The position numbers and the translations under genes were made by a program. A DNA stretch of 64,000 nucleotides from Chlamydiales bacterium (lineage in GTDB: Bacteria > Chlamydiota > Chlamydiia > Chlamydiales > JAAKFR01). A model generated the notes under the pieces. The model was not told where the DNA came from. It did not search any database and saw only the letters and a list, made by a program, of their open reading frames with translations. The first letter of the stretch is position 1. Each line of letters opens with the position of its first letter. The stretch is from assembly GCA_022601535.1 (NCBI GenBank), contig JAJACK010000003.1:1-64000 (forward strand), read 5' to 3'. Shown here piece by piece: positions 1-8,064 of this stretch.

Positions 1-85
1 CAACTACTCTAATATTTTGCCTTAGCTCTGAAGGATAGGTTTCTAGAGCATTTTTTGTGTGTATTGTCCCTTGACTATAAGCTAT
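1..85 (-). pseudogene. Continuation of orphan RHS-tip reading frame beyond in-frame amber stop
   Basis: Reading the minus strand in the same frame through the TAG at 86-88 gives an open stretch to the window edge that begins IAYSQGTIHTKNAL and continues with TYPSELRQNI. It contains an S-Q-G element like a hydrolase nucleophile elbow. The pattern xHSQGAIHxKNAL followed by a PxELRxRxxVV block is what I remember from the chlamydial DUF687 family, so this looks like the second half of the domain begun in the upstream ORF. A single CAG (Gln) to TAG change would explain the break. The rest of the gene lies outside the window. Nonsense mutation, sequencing error or stop-codon readthrough cannot be told apart here. 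Confidence 0.6.
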
Positions 86-943
86 CTAAAGAAAGCGAAC
101 ACCTGGGTTAGAGGCAAAATGTTCATTCCATTGGTTGTGCAATAACCTTGAAGGATTTGTTGTCACTCCATGTATCCCAAGATAACATTCAACTAAATCT
201 GCTACTCCTCCATGTGACGCATTATAAACTCCCGAAATATTCTTCCCTCCTGCAAGTTGTGAAAGATATTCAAGTTGTGTTTTTCCTCCATCAAAATCTG
301 TTCTTATGCCGTTAATAAAGCCTGCTGTTTCTCTTCCATCTATAGAGCCACAATCTTTTAAATCAAAATGGCAAGACTTTTCTGGGAAAAATTTATCCCA
401 ATCTAAGTATCGATCAACGTGCCCGAGTTTCCATAACATCCGATTGCCATGGCCAAACTGAAACTCATCCCCTTCAATGCTATCTGAGTGGAATCCATGG
501 GCATCAATGAAAATCATAGGACAATTATGGACATAAGCGTAGAGGTTGGGGCCGTCATCAAAGCCTAGGGGATCAGGTGTGATAAAACGTCCAAGTAGTG
601 GTGAATAATATCTTCTGCCAAAATAGGTGTAGCCTGTCTCATCATCGTATCGCTTGGAAGCAAAGCGCCAGGGGGAGAGCTTCGAGGGGGTGAGCTGCTC
701 TCCAAAGGCTGTGTAGCGACACACTTCTTTGAGATTCCCTTTGGAGTCTAAAAGGAGTTTTAAGCTCCCTTGATGATCGTGGATTGGAATGTAGGTTTTT
801 CCCTTAAGCTCGATGAAAACAGTAGCGCCTATCTCTGCTCCTAATCCCTCACCTAAAATTCGAAGTTCTTCAATCTTTCCTTTGTGGTAGAAGCCTATTC
901 CTTTCAGGAATGAGTTTGGAGGAAAAGAATGAAGCAAGACCAT
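86..943 (-). CDS. Orphan RHS C-terminal module with DUF687-like tip, interrupted
   Basis: This 285-codon ORF starts with about 15 residues of unrelated sequence. From residue 17 to about 142 it is almost identical to the end of the RHS core of the large gene next to it, including the hallmark block RRYYSPLLGRF followed by DPLGFDDGPNLYAYV. After the conserved NCP the sequence switches to a different tip (FHSDSIEGDEF onward). That tip contains NGIRTDF, GVYNASHGG and HNQWNEH, which resemble the chlamydial DUF687 family. It has no RHS barrel of its own, so it looks like a silent cassette that could replace the tip of the full-length protein by recombination. It begins 5 bases after the upstream immunity-like gene. 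The ORF ends in TAG inside the tip domain, and the homologous-looking frame continues beyond it. Confidence 0.75.
   Translation of the reverse strand: MVLLHSFPPNSFLKGIGFYHKGKIEELRILGEGLGAEIGATVFIELKGKTYIPIHDHQGSLKLLLDSKGNLKEVCRYTAFGEQLTPSKLSPWRFASKRYDDETGYTYFGRRYYSPLLGRFITPDPLGFDDGPNLYAYVHNCPMIFIDAHGFHSDSIEGDEFQFGHGNRMLWKLGHVDRYLDWDKFFPEKSCHFDLKDCGSIDGRETAGFINGIRTDFDGGKTQLEYLSQLAGGKNISGVYNASHGGVADLVECYLGIHGVTTNPSRLLHNQWNEHFASNPGVRFL
519..888 (-). repeat. RHS core segment, copy 1 of about 370-bp near-identical repeat
   Basis: This block matches 2214-2583 at a constant offset of 1695 bases with only a handful of substitutions, for example single-base changes in the CGCTTGGAAG and GCAAAGCGCC stretches. 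It encodes the conserved end of the RHS core. Similarity ends abruptly at the tip side (near 519) and soon after 888 on the other. The near identity suggests recent duplication or ongoing gene conversion, and gives homology for swapping the orphan tip into the full gene. Confidence 0.9.
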
Positions 944-948
944 GATGA

Positions 949-1467
949 CTAAGAAGTAATATCAAGCATTGGTCTAGCCATTTTCTCTTTCCAGTCTTTT
1001 TTTAATATTTTTCTATCTTTTTCCCATGCAGGATAGCGCTGTTTGAATGCATCAATGAACTCTTTTTTTCCTCCAATCAAGCCATGATCCTCATGAGATA
1101 TTATTAATCCAAATGTTCCGATTTCCGAATAGACCGTATTTTCTAGAACTAAAGGGATTTGCTTGTATTCTTGATAATTAGGAAGTGCACATAACCAATG
1201 TTGTCCCTTTGAAAGAAAATCGCCTGAATATTCGATTTCTGAGATATAAAATGCAGTTTCCCCCATTTCCTGAATTGTTCCTACTAGTGCATGATATTGC
1301 TCCTCTGTCAAATGATACCCATGAGTTGGATAGAGAAGAAGACGATCTTTAACTAAACTAGAAAAAACATCTTTGAAAGGGTTATTAGATAAAAAAAGCT
1401 TTTTCCAAATATTACGAATATATTCTGAAAAAGGAGATTTTTTGACTTTTTTCATAGATCTACTCAT
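949..1467 (-). CDS. Candidate immunity protein for the RHS toxin tip
   Basis: This 172-residue protein matches no family I recognise. Its start codon overlaps the last 8 bases of the RHS gene, so translation is probably coupled. It has no signal peptide or membrane segment, as expected for a cytoplasmic protector. The N-terminus is basic (RSMKKVKKS), the middle carries mixed alpha/beta sequence (TAFYISEIEYSG, GTFGLIISHEDHGLIGG), and the C-terminus is Lys/Trp-rich. Position directly behind a polymorphic-toxin gene is the usual place for the cognate immunity gene, so the role is inferred from context only. The orphan RHS module starts 5 bases after its stop. Confidence 0.6.
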   Translation of the reverse strand: MSRSMKKVKKSPFSEYIRNIWKKLFLSNNPFKDVFSSLVKDRLLLYPTHGYHLTEEQYHALVGTIQEMGETAFYISEIEYSGDFLSKGQHWLCALPNYQEYKQIPLVLENTVYSEIGTFGLIISHEDHGLIGGKKEFIDAFKQRYPAWEKDRKILKKDWKEKMARPMLDITS

Positions 1468-4400
1468 TAAGAAATTTTATTTTTCTAATACCTTCTTCAA
1501 CTCCATGGACATCAACTGTAGGTGGCCCACTCTTTGACTTTGTTCGAAAGGTAACATGACCTCCATTTTTGCCTTCCGCTGTGAATACGCCTGGTTTGAC
1601 TTCTCTGATCGGATTTTTTCCTCTAAGCTTATCAAAAAGTGTTTTTGCTTCTTGAACATCGCCGATGACTTCTCGAACACCCTTACCCTTTCCCTGTTGA
1701 CCAAGATTATTAAGTATTTTGCTTGTTGTATCTTCTTTATTTATAGTTGGCAATCCCGAGCAAGTCAAGCTCCTGTTTGTCAAAAATATCGGAGAAGCTT
1801 GTCGATTGGACATCTTTATTTTCCCCAGCCCTTGCATCCCTTTAGCAACAGTACAAAACAAAAGAGCTTGCTCAAATGCAGCTTTCCCCTCTGCCATGCA
1901 TCGTAGGTCTTGCGGTGTCTCAGGATATAGGTGCTGCAGATCATATGTATATGGCAGGACTGTTCGATAACCCATCTTTGTAATATCTTTAGCACTATGG
2001 AAGGAGAGATCTTCCCACTCCCCTAAAAGAGGATTTGTATCGAAACAGGAAGAGGTTGATGTAAAGGTTTTTCCTCCCATACTCGATGCTAAGTTAAAGA
2101 ATAAGTCTCGAGCCCCTAAATTGGCTCCTTTGAAACGATTTAAACCATCTGAATTACTTGTTTTCTGAAAACCCCACTTACCCCAAAGTCCATGCAAATC
2201 AATGAGAGTAAAGGGACAATTATGGACATAAGCGTAGAGGTTGGGGCCGTCATCAAAGCCTAGGGGATCAGGTGTGATAAAACGTCCAAGTAGTGGTGAA
2301 TAATATCTTCTGCCAAAATAGGTGTAGCCTGTCTCATCATCGTATCGCTTAGAAGCAAACCGCCAGGGGGAGAGCTTCGAGGGGGTGAGCTGCTCTCCAA
2401 AGGCTGTGTAGCGACACACTTCTTTGAGATTCCCTTTGGAGTCTAAAAGGAGTTTTAAGCTCCCTTGATGATCGTGGATTGGAATGTAGGTTTTCCCCTT
2501 AAGCTCGATGAAAACAGTAGCGCCTATCTCTGCTCCTAATCCCTCACCTAAAATTCGAAGTTCTTCAATCTTTCCTTTGTGATAGAGGCCAATCTCTTTT
2601 TTGTCATCCCAAAGGAAATGAACGTTGTTTTTTGCTACGCGTCGGTTAAAGGGATCGTAGGTATAGGTTGTGCGATTTTTGTCCTTTGTGATGCTGATAA
2701 GACGATCTAGGGCGTCGTATTCGTAGTCGCTCTCTTCGTCTGAGATAAGGTTACCACAAGGGTCGTAGGTGTAGGTCGTTTGGCCATCAGATGTGATTTG
2801 GGAAAGGGGGTTGAGGGTATAGTCGTGGGCATCTTTGGAAAGACGGTTGTAGTGAGAGTCATAGCTGTAATTGTGATCCTTTTCTGAGGTCAGTTGGTTG
2901 AGGTCGTCATAGGTGTAATGATTTGTTGCTGTGGAAATAGGGTCTGTAAAATGGGATGTTTTGAGGTTTCCGCAAGAATCATAGGTGTAGGTTGCATGGA
3001 AATGAGGTGTTTGGCAACGTTTCCACCGTAGGTTGGGATCCCAAGTAATCTCACTTGTTCCTAAGTTGTGGGGCAAGATCATGTGGGTGAGTTTGCCTCC
3101 GAGGTTTCTTTGGGAATAGGTGTGTGTCGCTCCTTTTCTTGAAACTGTATGGAGGTAGGGGCCATGGTAGGTGTAGTCCGCTTTTGACCCGTCAGGAAAT
3201 TGGAGAGTCTCTCTATTGCCGTAAGGGGTATATTTACTTGTCAGTGTTAGGCCTGTGGAAAGTGTCTCTTGGATTAAATATCCGTAGATATCGTAGCTTC
3301 GGGTTGTTACACAGGTGGGCTCTTCAACTTTTAAGATGTCGTCGTTAGAATCATAGGTGTAATGGTAGTCTATCTCTCCACCATAGTAGCGAGAGAGCCT
3401 TCCTAGATCATCGTATTCTCTGTAGAGTTTGGTTTGATCAGGCTTGATCGTTGTTTTGAGCCTTCCTGATGTGTCATAGAGGTAAAGGGTCTCTTTTTCC
3501 CCTGCTTCAAGGAGTCTTTCAATTCGGTTCATGGGACCATAGGTCCACTCATTCACGATTGTCTTTTGGAATTGTGCTCCATTGAAAATATGCTCGATTG
3601 CCTGAGTTTGATTACCAGAAGCATCATAGCGCATTTCCCGTCTTTGAAGGAGTTGGTTTGTGGGATTTTTAGTCTGTTGCTCAATGAGGTAGCCACGTGA
3701 ATCGTAAATTTGGATGGTTTGAACTTGGTGAGGATTTGTAGCTGTTACTGTATAGTTTCCTTTGTAGGAATAGGTTGTGGAAGTGATATTGCCTGAGGGA
3801 TCTATCTGTTTAATCGGTTTCCCTTGTGTATTATAGGTTGTTTTGGTGACTCCTGCACAGGTAGTTGTTTCTGTAAGATTTCCGATGGCATCGTAGGCGT
3901 AGTTTTCAATGAAAAGAGTCTCTCCTCCTGCTTCGATTCTTTTTTCAAGAATTTGTCCTTTGACGTCGTAGTGGTTAATTGTTGTGGTCTCTCCTTCTTG
4001 AATTTTAGAGCAGTTTCCGAGTGTGTCGTAGGCGTAGGTGGTGAGTTTGTCTCCAATTTGCTCAGCAATGAGTCTCCCCGCAAAATCATGGGTATAGTGG
4101 GTTGTCACTCCATTGAAGTCTGTGGCAGAGAGTTGGTTAAATGGGGAGTAAGTAGCACTGGAAGCTTTAAGCAGAGCTCCTTGAGAGGAATACACTTCTG
4201 TTTTGATGGGATTATCAAAGATGTCGTAGGTGTAGTGGGTTGTAGCTCCATTTTTATCGGTCTGAGAGGCAAGAGTCCCTGTGGGGTTGTAAGAAGAATA
4301 TTCTGTTGTTCCATCTGGGTAATGGATCTGGAGAGGTTGGGAGCGGAAATTATAGGTTGTTGTTGTGACGTAGCCATTGGGATCGGTCTTTTTTGTGATG

Positions 4401-6664
4401 TTGCCCAATGGATCGTATTCCATTGTTTGTGTGGCTCCATCTGGGTAGGTAATCGAAGTGACATTTCCTGTCGCATTGTAGGTGTATTTTGTTTCAAAGC
4501 CACAAGGGTCTATATCTGCTGTAAGCCTGCTGCATTTATCGTATTTTTTTTGGGTGACAAGGATCTCCCCATTTGTTTGCCATTCTCTCTCTTCAATGGG
4601 ACGATTGGATTTGTCATAGCTCCACTCTTTGTGCATATCAGCTCGAGGGCCGTCTTGAGAGATTAAATTGAAGTTGGGATCATATTCAAAAGTAGAGCGG
4701 TATCCTAGGGGGTCTGTTGTAGCAATGAGTCTTTCTTTATCATCATACTCATTGATGATTGAATAGCAGTGTGCATCGTTGGCATCGTAATGATCCTCCC
4801 GCTCTATTTTTCCACATCGGTGATAGGTGTAGCGAGTTTTTTTGAGAAGAACTTCGTTCCCAAATGGGTCAATTGTCTTCTCTTTAACTGTTTCGGGCAG
4901 GCCGATACAAGGGAGTGCTCTTTTTAGCTCTATTTCAGTGATTTTCCTGTATGTCACTCCTTTTAGGTCGTTGTGGTCTGTTGAATTTCCATCATCGATG
5001 ATTGTCTTCACTCGAGCTGAGGTGATTTTTTCATCATAGAAATGAAAAGAGCGTTTTACTATTTGATCATTTTCATAGAAAAACTCGGTCTTTAAAAGAT
5101 TAGTGTTAGGAATATAAGCATATTTAACCTGTTTTTCTGGTCTGTCTGATTCGGTAAGTATAAGATTAAATCCATCGGAAGAAAACGTACGGTAGATTGT
5201 ATTTCCATTTTTTCCATCGCTAATCCTTTCCTCAAGAACATTGTGATTATCGTCATACTCGCATTCTCTGATGTACAAGGGATGACCAGTACTATCCTCA
5301 ATCTGTTTACTGATCAGGTTTCCGTTTGAAGAATTCCACTCACTACGCTCTACATTTAAGAGCTCTGTTCCTTCATATTTTTCTACAGCTGTGATCCGTT
5401 TATCTTTGTTAAAGCGAAAGATGGTTTTATGATTCTCTCCATCATAGACGATTGTGTGATCGCTTTTGTATTCATAACGGGCGATAGGAAGCATCTCCCC
5501 CTTTGGACCAACAGGAGCGCTTTGGCTCGTTACTTTTTTAGAATGACGATTATGCTCCGTTTTTAAAATACGGCCTTCACCTTGTTCGGCATGCTCCATA
5601 AAGGGATGATCAAAATAATTATTCTTTCCATCATGAATATAATTGTAGTTTTGAGTGGGCTTCCAAGATGTTTCAACATGATCTAAAACAACATCCAAAA
5701 TCTCAGGTCGTTCATAAGACTTTCCCAACTCGTAAATTTTTCTCCTCTTTTGCACTGTTCGAATGTCATTATGAAAGATTACTTTTCTTTCATCACTACC
5801 AGAAATATCTACTCTTTCGACATACCTTTTAACGTCTGGTTTTTTACCTTTTAATTTACTAGGGTAATTAAGATTGATATTCCCGAGAAAAACTCCTTCT
5901 GAGCTATGGGCTGAAATTGATGTCAATATGTAGTAAGTAGCTAAATATTTGTATTTTGAATTGCTTTCAGCCTTATAATTAAAATCCTGATATTTGTAAT
6001 GAATGATATTTCCATTTGGTTTTCTCTCTTCTATTATGCGAGCTTGATAGGCAGGCTCTTGGTTATAGTAAGCACCCCACAGCCCTCTCTCTGAATCGTA
6101 AAGCCTTTCCCTTCCTGTCCCATCTTTAACCGTTCCTTTCCAGTAATGTTCCGTATGACCTGGAGTGACTTTTTTAACTGAAAAGCTAGTGTTGAGAGGA
6201 TGATTCTGACCAGTTAGATGTGTGCTTTCATTGGTAAAACTTTTGTTTTTATTGGGATTAAAAGTGAAAGTTCCTCCTTGTTTATTTTCACATAGGGTAA
6301 AACCTCCATTTTCGCTCCCTACTCCTGCAAATTTTTGAGAGTCATTCGTTGTAAAATTGAAAAGTATCAACGTTTCTGGATTGATTCTCCAGTGGCCATA
6401 GGCTTGGTTTTTGTATCCTTGATGGTTATAGAATCTCCTTATTGATAAGGGCTCTATTCCCGCTACGACAAAATCTACTTCTTCTTCGCAATACTCCCCT
6501 GTAATGACATTCACTTTAGGAATTTGGGGAAGAAAGGCTGAGACTTCTCTGTGATCAAAAACAGCTGGAGGGGGTTTTACAAATGTGTTGTCTTGAGCTA
6601 CAAGTGTACTCACGACTAAGGCAAAAAAAATACTCAGCGGGACATATCCAAGCTTTTTCATCAC
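1460..6664 (-). CDS. Secreted RHS/YD-repeat polymorphic toxin
   Basis: This 1734-residue protein begins with a Sec signal peptide (MMKKLGYVPLSIFFALVVS then LVAQ). A DUF6531-like N-terminal block follows (NVITGEYCEEEVDF, PLSIRRFYNH). From about residue 600 to 1400 there are many YD repeats of the form YDxxGNxxxxxxxxG, for example YDPLGNITKKTDPNG, which build the RHS shell. The RHS-associated core ends with RRYYSPLLGRF and DPLGFDDGPNLYAYVHNCP near residue 1484, where RHS proteins are normally cut. The last 250 residues are the variable tip. It ends in KLRGKNPIREVKPGVF, then HVTFRTKSKSGPPTVDVHG and RKIKF, which resembles small ribonuclease-type toxin domains (Ntox21/BECR-like, tentative). The start is preceded by AGGTGAGTG. 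The probable immunity gene overlaps its stop by 8 bases, and an orphan tip follows. Confidence 0.9.
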   Translation of the reverse strand: MMKKLGYVPLSIFFALVVSTLVAQDNTFVKPPPAVFDHREVSAFLPQIPKVNVITGEYCEEEVDFVVAGIEPLSIRRFYNHQGYKNQAYGHWRINPETLILFNFTTNDSQKFAGVGSENGGFTLCENKQGGTFTFNPNKNKSFTNESTHLTGQNHPLNTSFSVKKVTPGHTEHYWKGTVKDGTGRERLYDSERGLWGAYYNQEPAYQARIIEERKPNGNIIHYKYQDFNYKAESNSKYKYLATYYILTSISAHSSEGVFLGNINLNYPSKLKGKKPDVKRYVERVDISGSDERKVIFHNDIRTVQKRRKIYELGKSYERPEILDVVLDHVETSWKPTQNYNYIHDGKNNYFDHPFMEHAEQGEGRILKTEHNRHSKKVTSQSAPVGPKGEMLPIARYEYKSDHTIVYDGENHKTIFRFNKDKRITAVEKYEGTELLNVERSEWNSSNGNLISKQIEDSTGHPLYIRECEYDDNHNVLEERISDGKNGNTIYRTFSSDGFNLILTESDRPEKQVKYAYIPNTNLLKTEFFYENDQIVKRSFHFYDEKITSARVKTIIDDGNSTDHNDLKGVTYRKITEIELKRALPCIGLPETVKEKTIDPFGNEVLLKKTRYTYHRCGKIEREDHYDANDAHCYSIINEYDDKERLIATTDPLGYRSTFEYDPNFNLISQDGPRADMHKEWSYDKSNRPIEEREWQTNGEILVTQKKYDKCSRLTADIDPCGFETKYTYNATGNVTSITYPDGATQTMEYDPLGNITKKTDPNGYVTTTTYNFRSQPLQIHYPDGTTEYSSYNPTGTLASQTDKNGATTHYTYDIFDNPIKTEVYSSQGALLKASSATYSPFNQLSATDFNGVTTHYTHDFAGRLIAEQIGDKLTTYAYDTLGNCSKIQEGETTTINHYDVKGQILEKRIEAGGETLFIENYAYDAIGNLTETTTCAGVTKTTYNTQGKPIKQIDPSGNITSTTYSYKGNYTVTATNPHQVQTIQIYDSRGYLIEQQTKNPTNQLLQRREMRYDASGNQTQAIEHIFNGAQFQKTIVNEWTYGPMNRIERLLEAGEKETLYLYDTSGRLKTTIKPDQTKLYREYDDLGRLSRYYGGEIDYHYTYDSNDDILKVEEPTCVTTRSYDIYGYLIQETLSTGLTLTSKYTPYGNRETLQFPDGSKADYTYHGPYLHTVSRKGATHTYSQRNLGGKLTHMILPHNLGTSEITWDPNLRWKRCQTPHFHATYTYDSCGNLKTSHFTDPISTATNHYTYDDLNQLTSEKDHNYSYDSHYNRLSKDAHDYTLNPLSQITSDGQTTYTYDPCGNLISDEESDYEYDALDRLISITKDKNRTTYTYDPFNRRVAKNNVHFLWDDKKEIGLYHKGKIEELRILGEGLGAEIGATVFIELKGKTYIPIHDHQGSLKLLLDSKGNLKEVCRYTAFGEQLTPSKLSPWRFASKRYDDETGYTYFGRRYYSPLLGRFITPDPLGFDDGPNLYAYVHNCPFTLIDLHGLWGKWGFQKTSNSDGLNRFKGANLGARDLFFNLASSMGGKTFTSTSSCFDTNPLLGEWEDLSFHSAKDITKMGYRTVLPYTYDLQHLYPETPQDLRCMAEGKAAFEQALLFCTVAKGMQGLGKIKMSNRQASPIFLTNRSLTCSGLPTINKEDTTSKILNNLGQQGKGKGVREVIGDVQEAKTLFDKLRGKNPIREVKPGVFTAEGKNGGHVTFRTKSKSGPPTVDVHGVEEGIRKIKFLNE
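2214..2583 (-). repeat. RHS core segment, copy 2 of about 370-bp near-identical repeat
   Basis: Partner of the block at 519-888 and part of the full-length RHS gene. It encodes the conserved core end just before the toxin tip. The border of identity coincides with the core/tip junction (codons for NCP), which is where tips are exchanged in RHS systems. Confidence 0.9.
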
Positions 6665-6694
6665 TCACCTGCTTGAAAAAGTTATCTATACCAA

Positions 6695-6714
6695 GCATAT
6701 GACTGTTCATATGC
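6695..6714. promoter_or_regulatory. Perfect 8-4-8 dyad upstream of the RHS gene (operator candidate)
   Basis: GCATATGA, four bases CTGT, then TCATATGC form a perfect inverted repeat about 31 bases before the RHS start codon. It lies just downstream of the promoter-like elements, where a repressor would block transcription. No regulator gene is adjacent, so its function is inferred. Confidence 0.45.
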
Positions 6715-6718
6715 AAAG

Positions 6719-6750
6719 ATTACATTAATCCCCACAAGGTTAACGGTCAA
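6719..6750 (-). promoter_or_regulatory. Possible promoter of the RHS operon
   Basis: On the minus strand TTGACC (6745-6750) is a good -35 element. A weak TAATGT follows at 17 bases, and a better TGTAAT (6719-6724) at 20 bases. The RHS start codon lies 55 bases further on. The assignment of the -10 is uncertain. Confidence 0.35.
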
Positions 6751-6798
6751 TCTCTTTTGGTAAAAAAAAGAAAGAGTATCATGAAAATTAAGCTATTT

Positions 6799-8064
6799 CT
6801 AGCATGTGGGCTGCAGTGAAAATTGCTCCTTAAAACTACTTCTAAATCGACAATTTATAGCCGTAGGAGGCAAGGGTAACTCTGCATAACAAGAATGGTC
6901 TGTTACAAGCAAAATACAATCACTCTTATCCACCTCAGCCATTAAATCTTGTACACAGGTTAGGTTGTTATTAGATATCTGTAATGAAGGTACGTAAGGA
7001 TCGTGATAGGCGACCTTTGCCCCCTCTTTAATTAAGAGAGATAGAATATCAAGTGCAGGTGATTCTCGCATGTCGGCAATGTCACGTTTGTAGGTCACTC
7101 CTAATACGAGAATAGAACTTCCTGGTAAAGCGATCTGCTCTTTTATTTTGTTAATCCAGTAGGCTGGCATGCTCTTGTTAACTTCAATAGCCAAATCAAT
7201 GAAACGTGAGGTGGTTCCAAGTTTTCTTAATTTCCACGTGAGATAAGAGGGATCAACAGGAATGCAATGTCCACCAACTCCAGGCCCCGGAAAAAACTGC
7301 ATAAATCCAAATGGCTTGGTTCCAGCAGCATCTAAAACTTCCCTAATGTCAATTCCAAGCTTGTCGGTCAGAGCCATCATTTCATTGACAAAAGCAATGT
7401 TCACTGCCCGAAAAGCATTCTCAACTAATTTGACCATCTCTGCTGCATCTGTCGATGAAACTGGAACTGCAGAATCTGTAATTTGTTCATAGAGCACTTG
7501 TCCGATACGTAAACAGGACTTGGTGATCCCACTAAAGACTTTTGGTGTGTTTTCTACAGTCCATTCTTTGTTTCCAGGATCAATTCTTTCGGGAGAAAAG
7601 CATAAAAAAAGATCGCTACCAATAGAATAGCCTGCCGATTCTAGCAAGGGAGCTACCACTTCTCTGGTCACGCCTGGGTAGACTGTGCTTTCAATACAAA
7701 TACATGTATGTTTTTTGAGGTGAGGTAACATATTGTGAACCGCGCTGAGTAGGTAAGAGAGATCAGGGGCTCCTGTAGTATCTAGTGGTGTCGGCACGCA
7801 GAGGATGACGACATCTACTTGTGAAAGAACCTTAAAATCAGTGTAGACGGGTAACTTACCTGCTGTGATTTGTGAGGAAGGAATGTCGTCGATGTAAGAC
7901 TCCCCTCTTTGCAAAGAGTCTATCTTGATTGGATCAGTATCAATTCCTCCAGCATGAAACCCTCGTTTGACTAGAGCAAGTAGAAGAGGTAGACCTACAT
8001 AGCCAAGCCCAATGATATAAACACATGCCTCTTTTCTCTGAATTTTTTCGATCAATTTTTTCAT
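6799..8064 (-). CDS. UDP-sugar 6-dehydrogenase (WecC/WbpA type)
   Basis: This 421-residue enzyme should oxidise the C6 hydroxyl of a UDP-sugar to a uronic acid with two NAD+. It has an N-terminal Rossmann loop, GLGYVGLPL (residues about 19-27), and the central ESTVYPGVT block. The catalytic cysteine is in GVGGHCIPVDPSY near residue 267, and the C-terminal NAD-domain motif is VLGVTYKRDIADMRESPA. The GVGGHCIPVDP form is typical of UDP-GlcNAc/UDP-ManNAc dehydrogenases rather than UDP-glucose dehydrogenases. Length is normal for the family. The start overlaps the stop of the upstream membrane-protein gene by 4 bases (ATGA), so the two are co-translated. The product would feed polysaccharide or glycan synthesis together with the sugar genes nearby. 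Confidence 0.88.
   Translation of the reverse strand: MKKLIEKIQRKEACVYIIGLGYVGLPLLLALVKRGFHAGGIDTDPIKIDSLQRGESYIDDIPSSQITAGKLPVYTDFKVLSQVDVVILCVPTPLDTTGAPDLSYLLSAVHNMLPHLKKHTCICIESTVYPGVTREVVAPLLESAGYSIGSDLFLCFSPERIDPGNKEWTVENTPKVFSGITKSCLRIGQVLYEQITDSAVPVSSTDAAEMVKLVENAFRAVNIAFVNEMMALTDKLGIDIREVLDAAGTKPFGFMQFFPGPGVGGHCIPVDPSYLTWKLRKLGTTSRFIDLAIEVNKSMPAYWINKIKEQIALPGSSILVLGVTYKRDIADMRESPALDILSLLIKEGAKVAYHDPYVPSLQISNNNLTCVQDLMAEVDKSDCILLVTDHSCYAELPLPPTAINCRFRSSFKEQFSLQPTC

Noticed and set aside
3824-4666. 280-codon plus-strand frame rich in Cys and Gly within the RHS gene
   Set aside because: It is the antisense shadow of YD repeats. Repeated DNA of the form TCGTAGGTGTAG keeps the opposite frame open, and there is no ribosome site or family match.
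2600-5000. Regular spaced repeats that could suggest a CRISPR-like array
   Set aside because: The repeats translate to YDxxGN motifs of about 20 codons with variable sequence, as in every RHS protein, and do not have constant repeat sequence with unique spacers.
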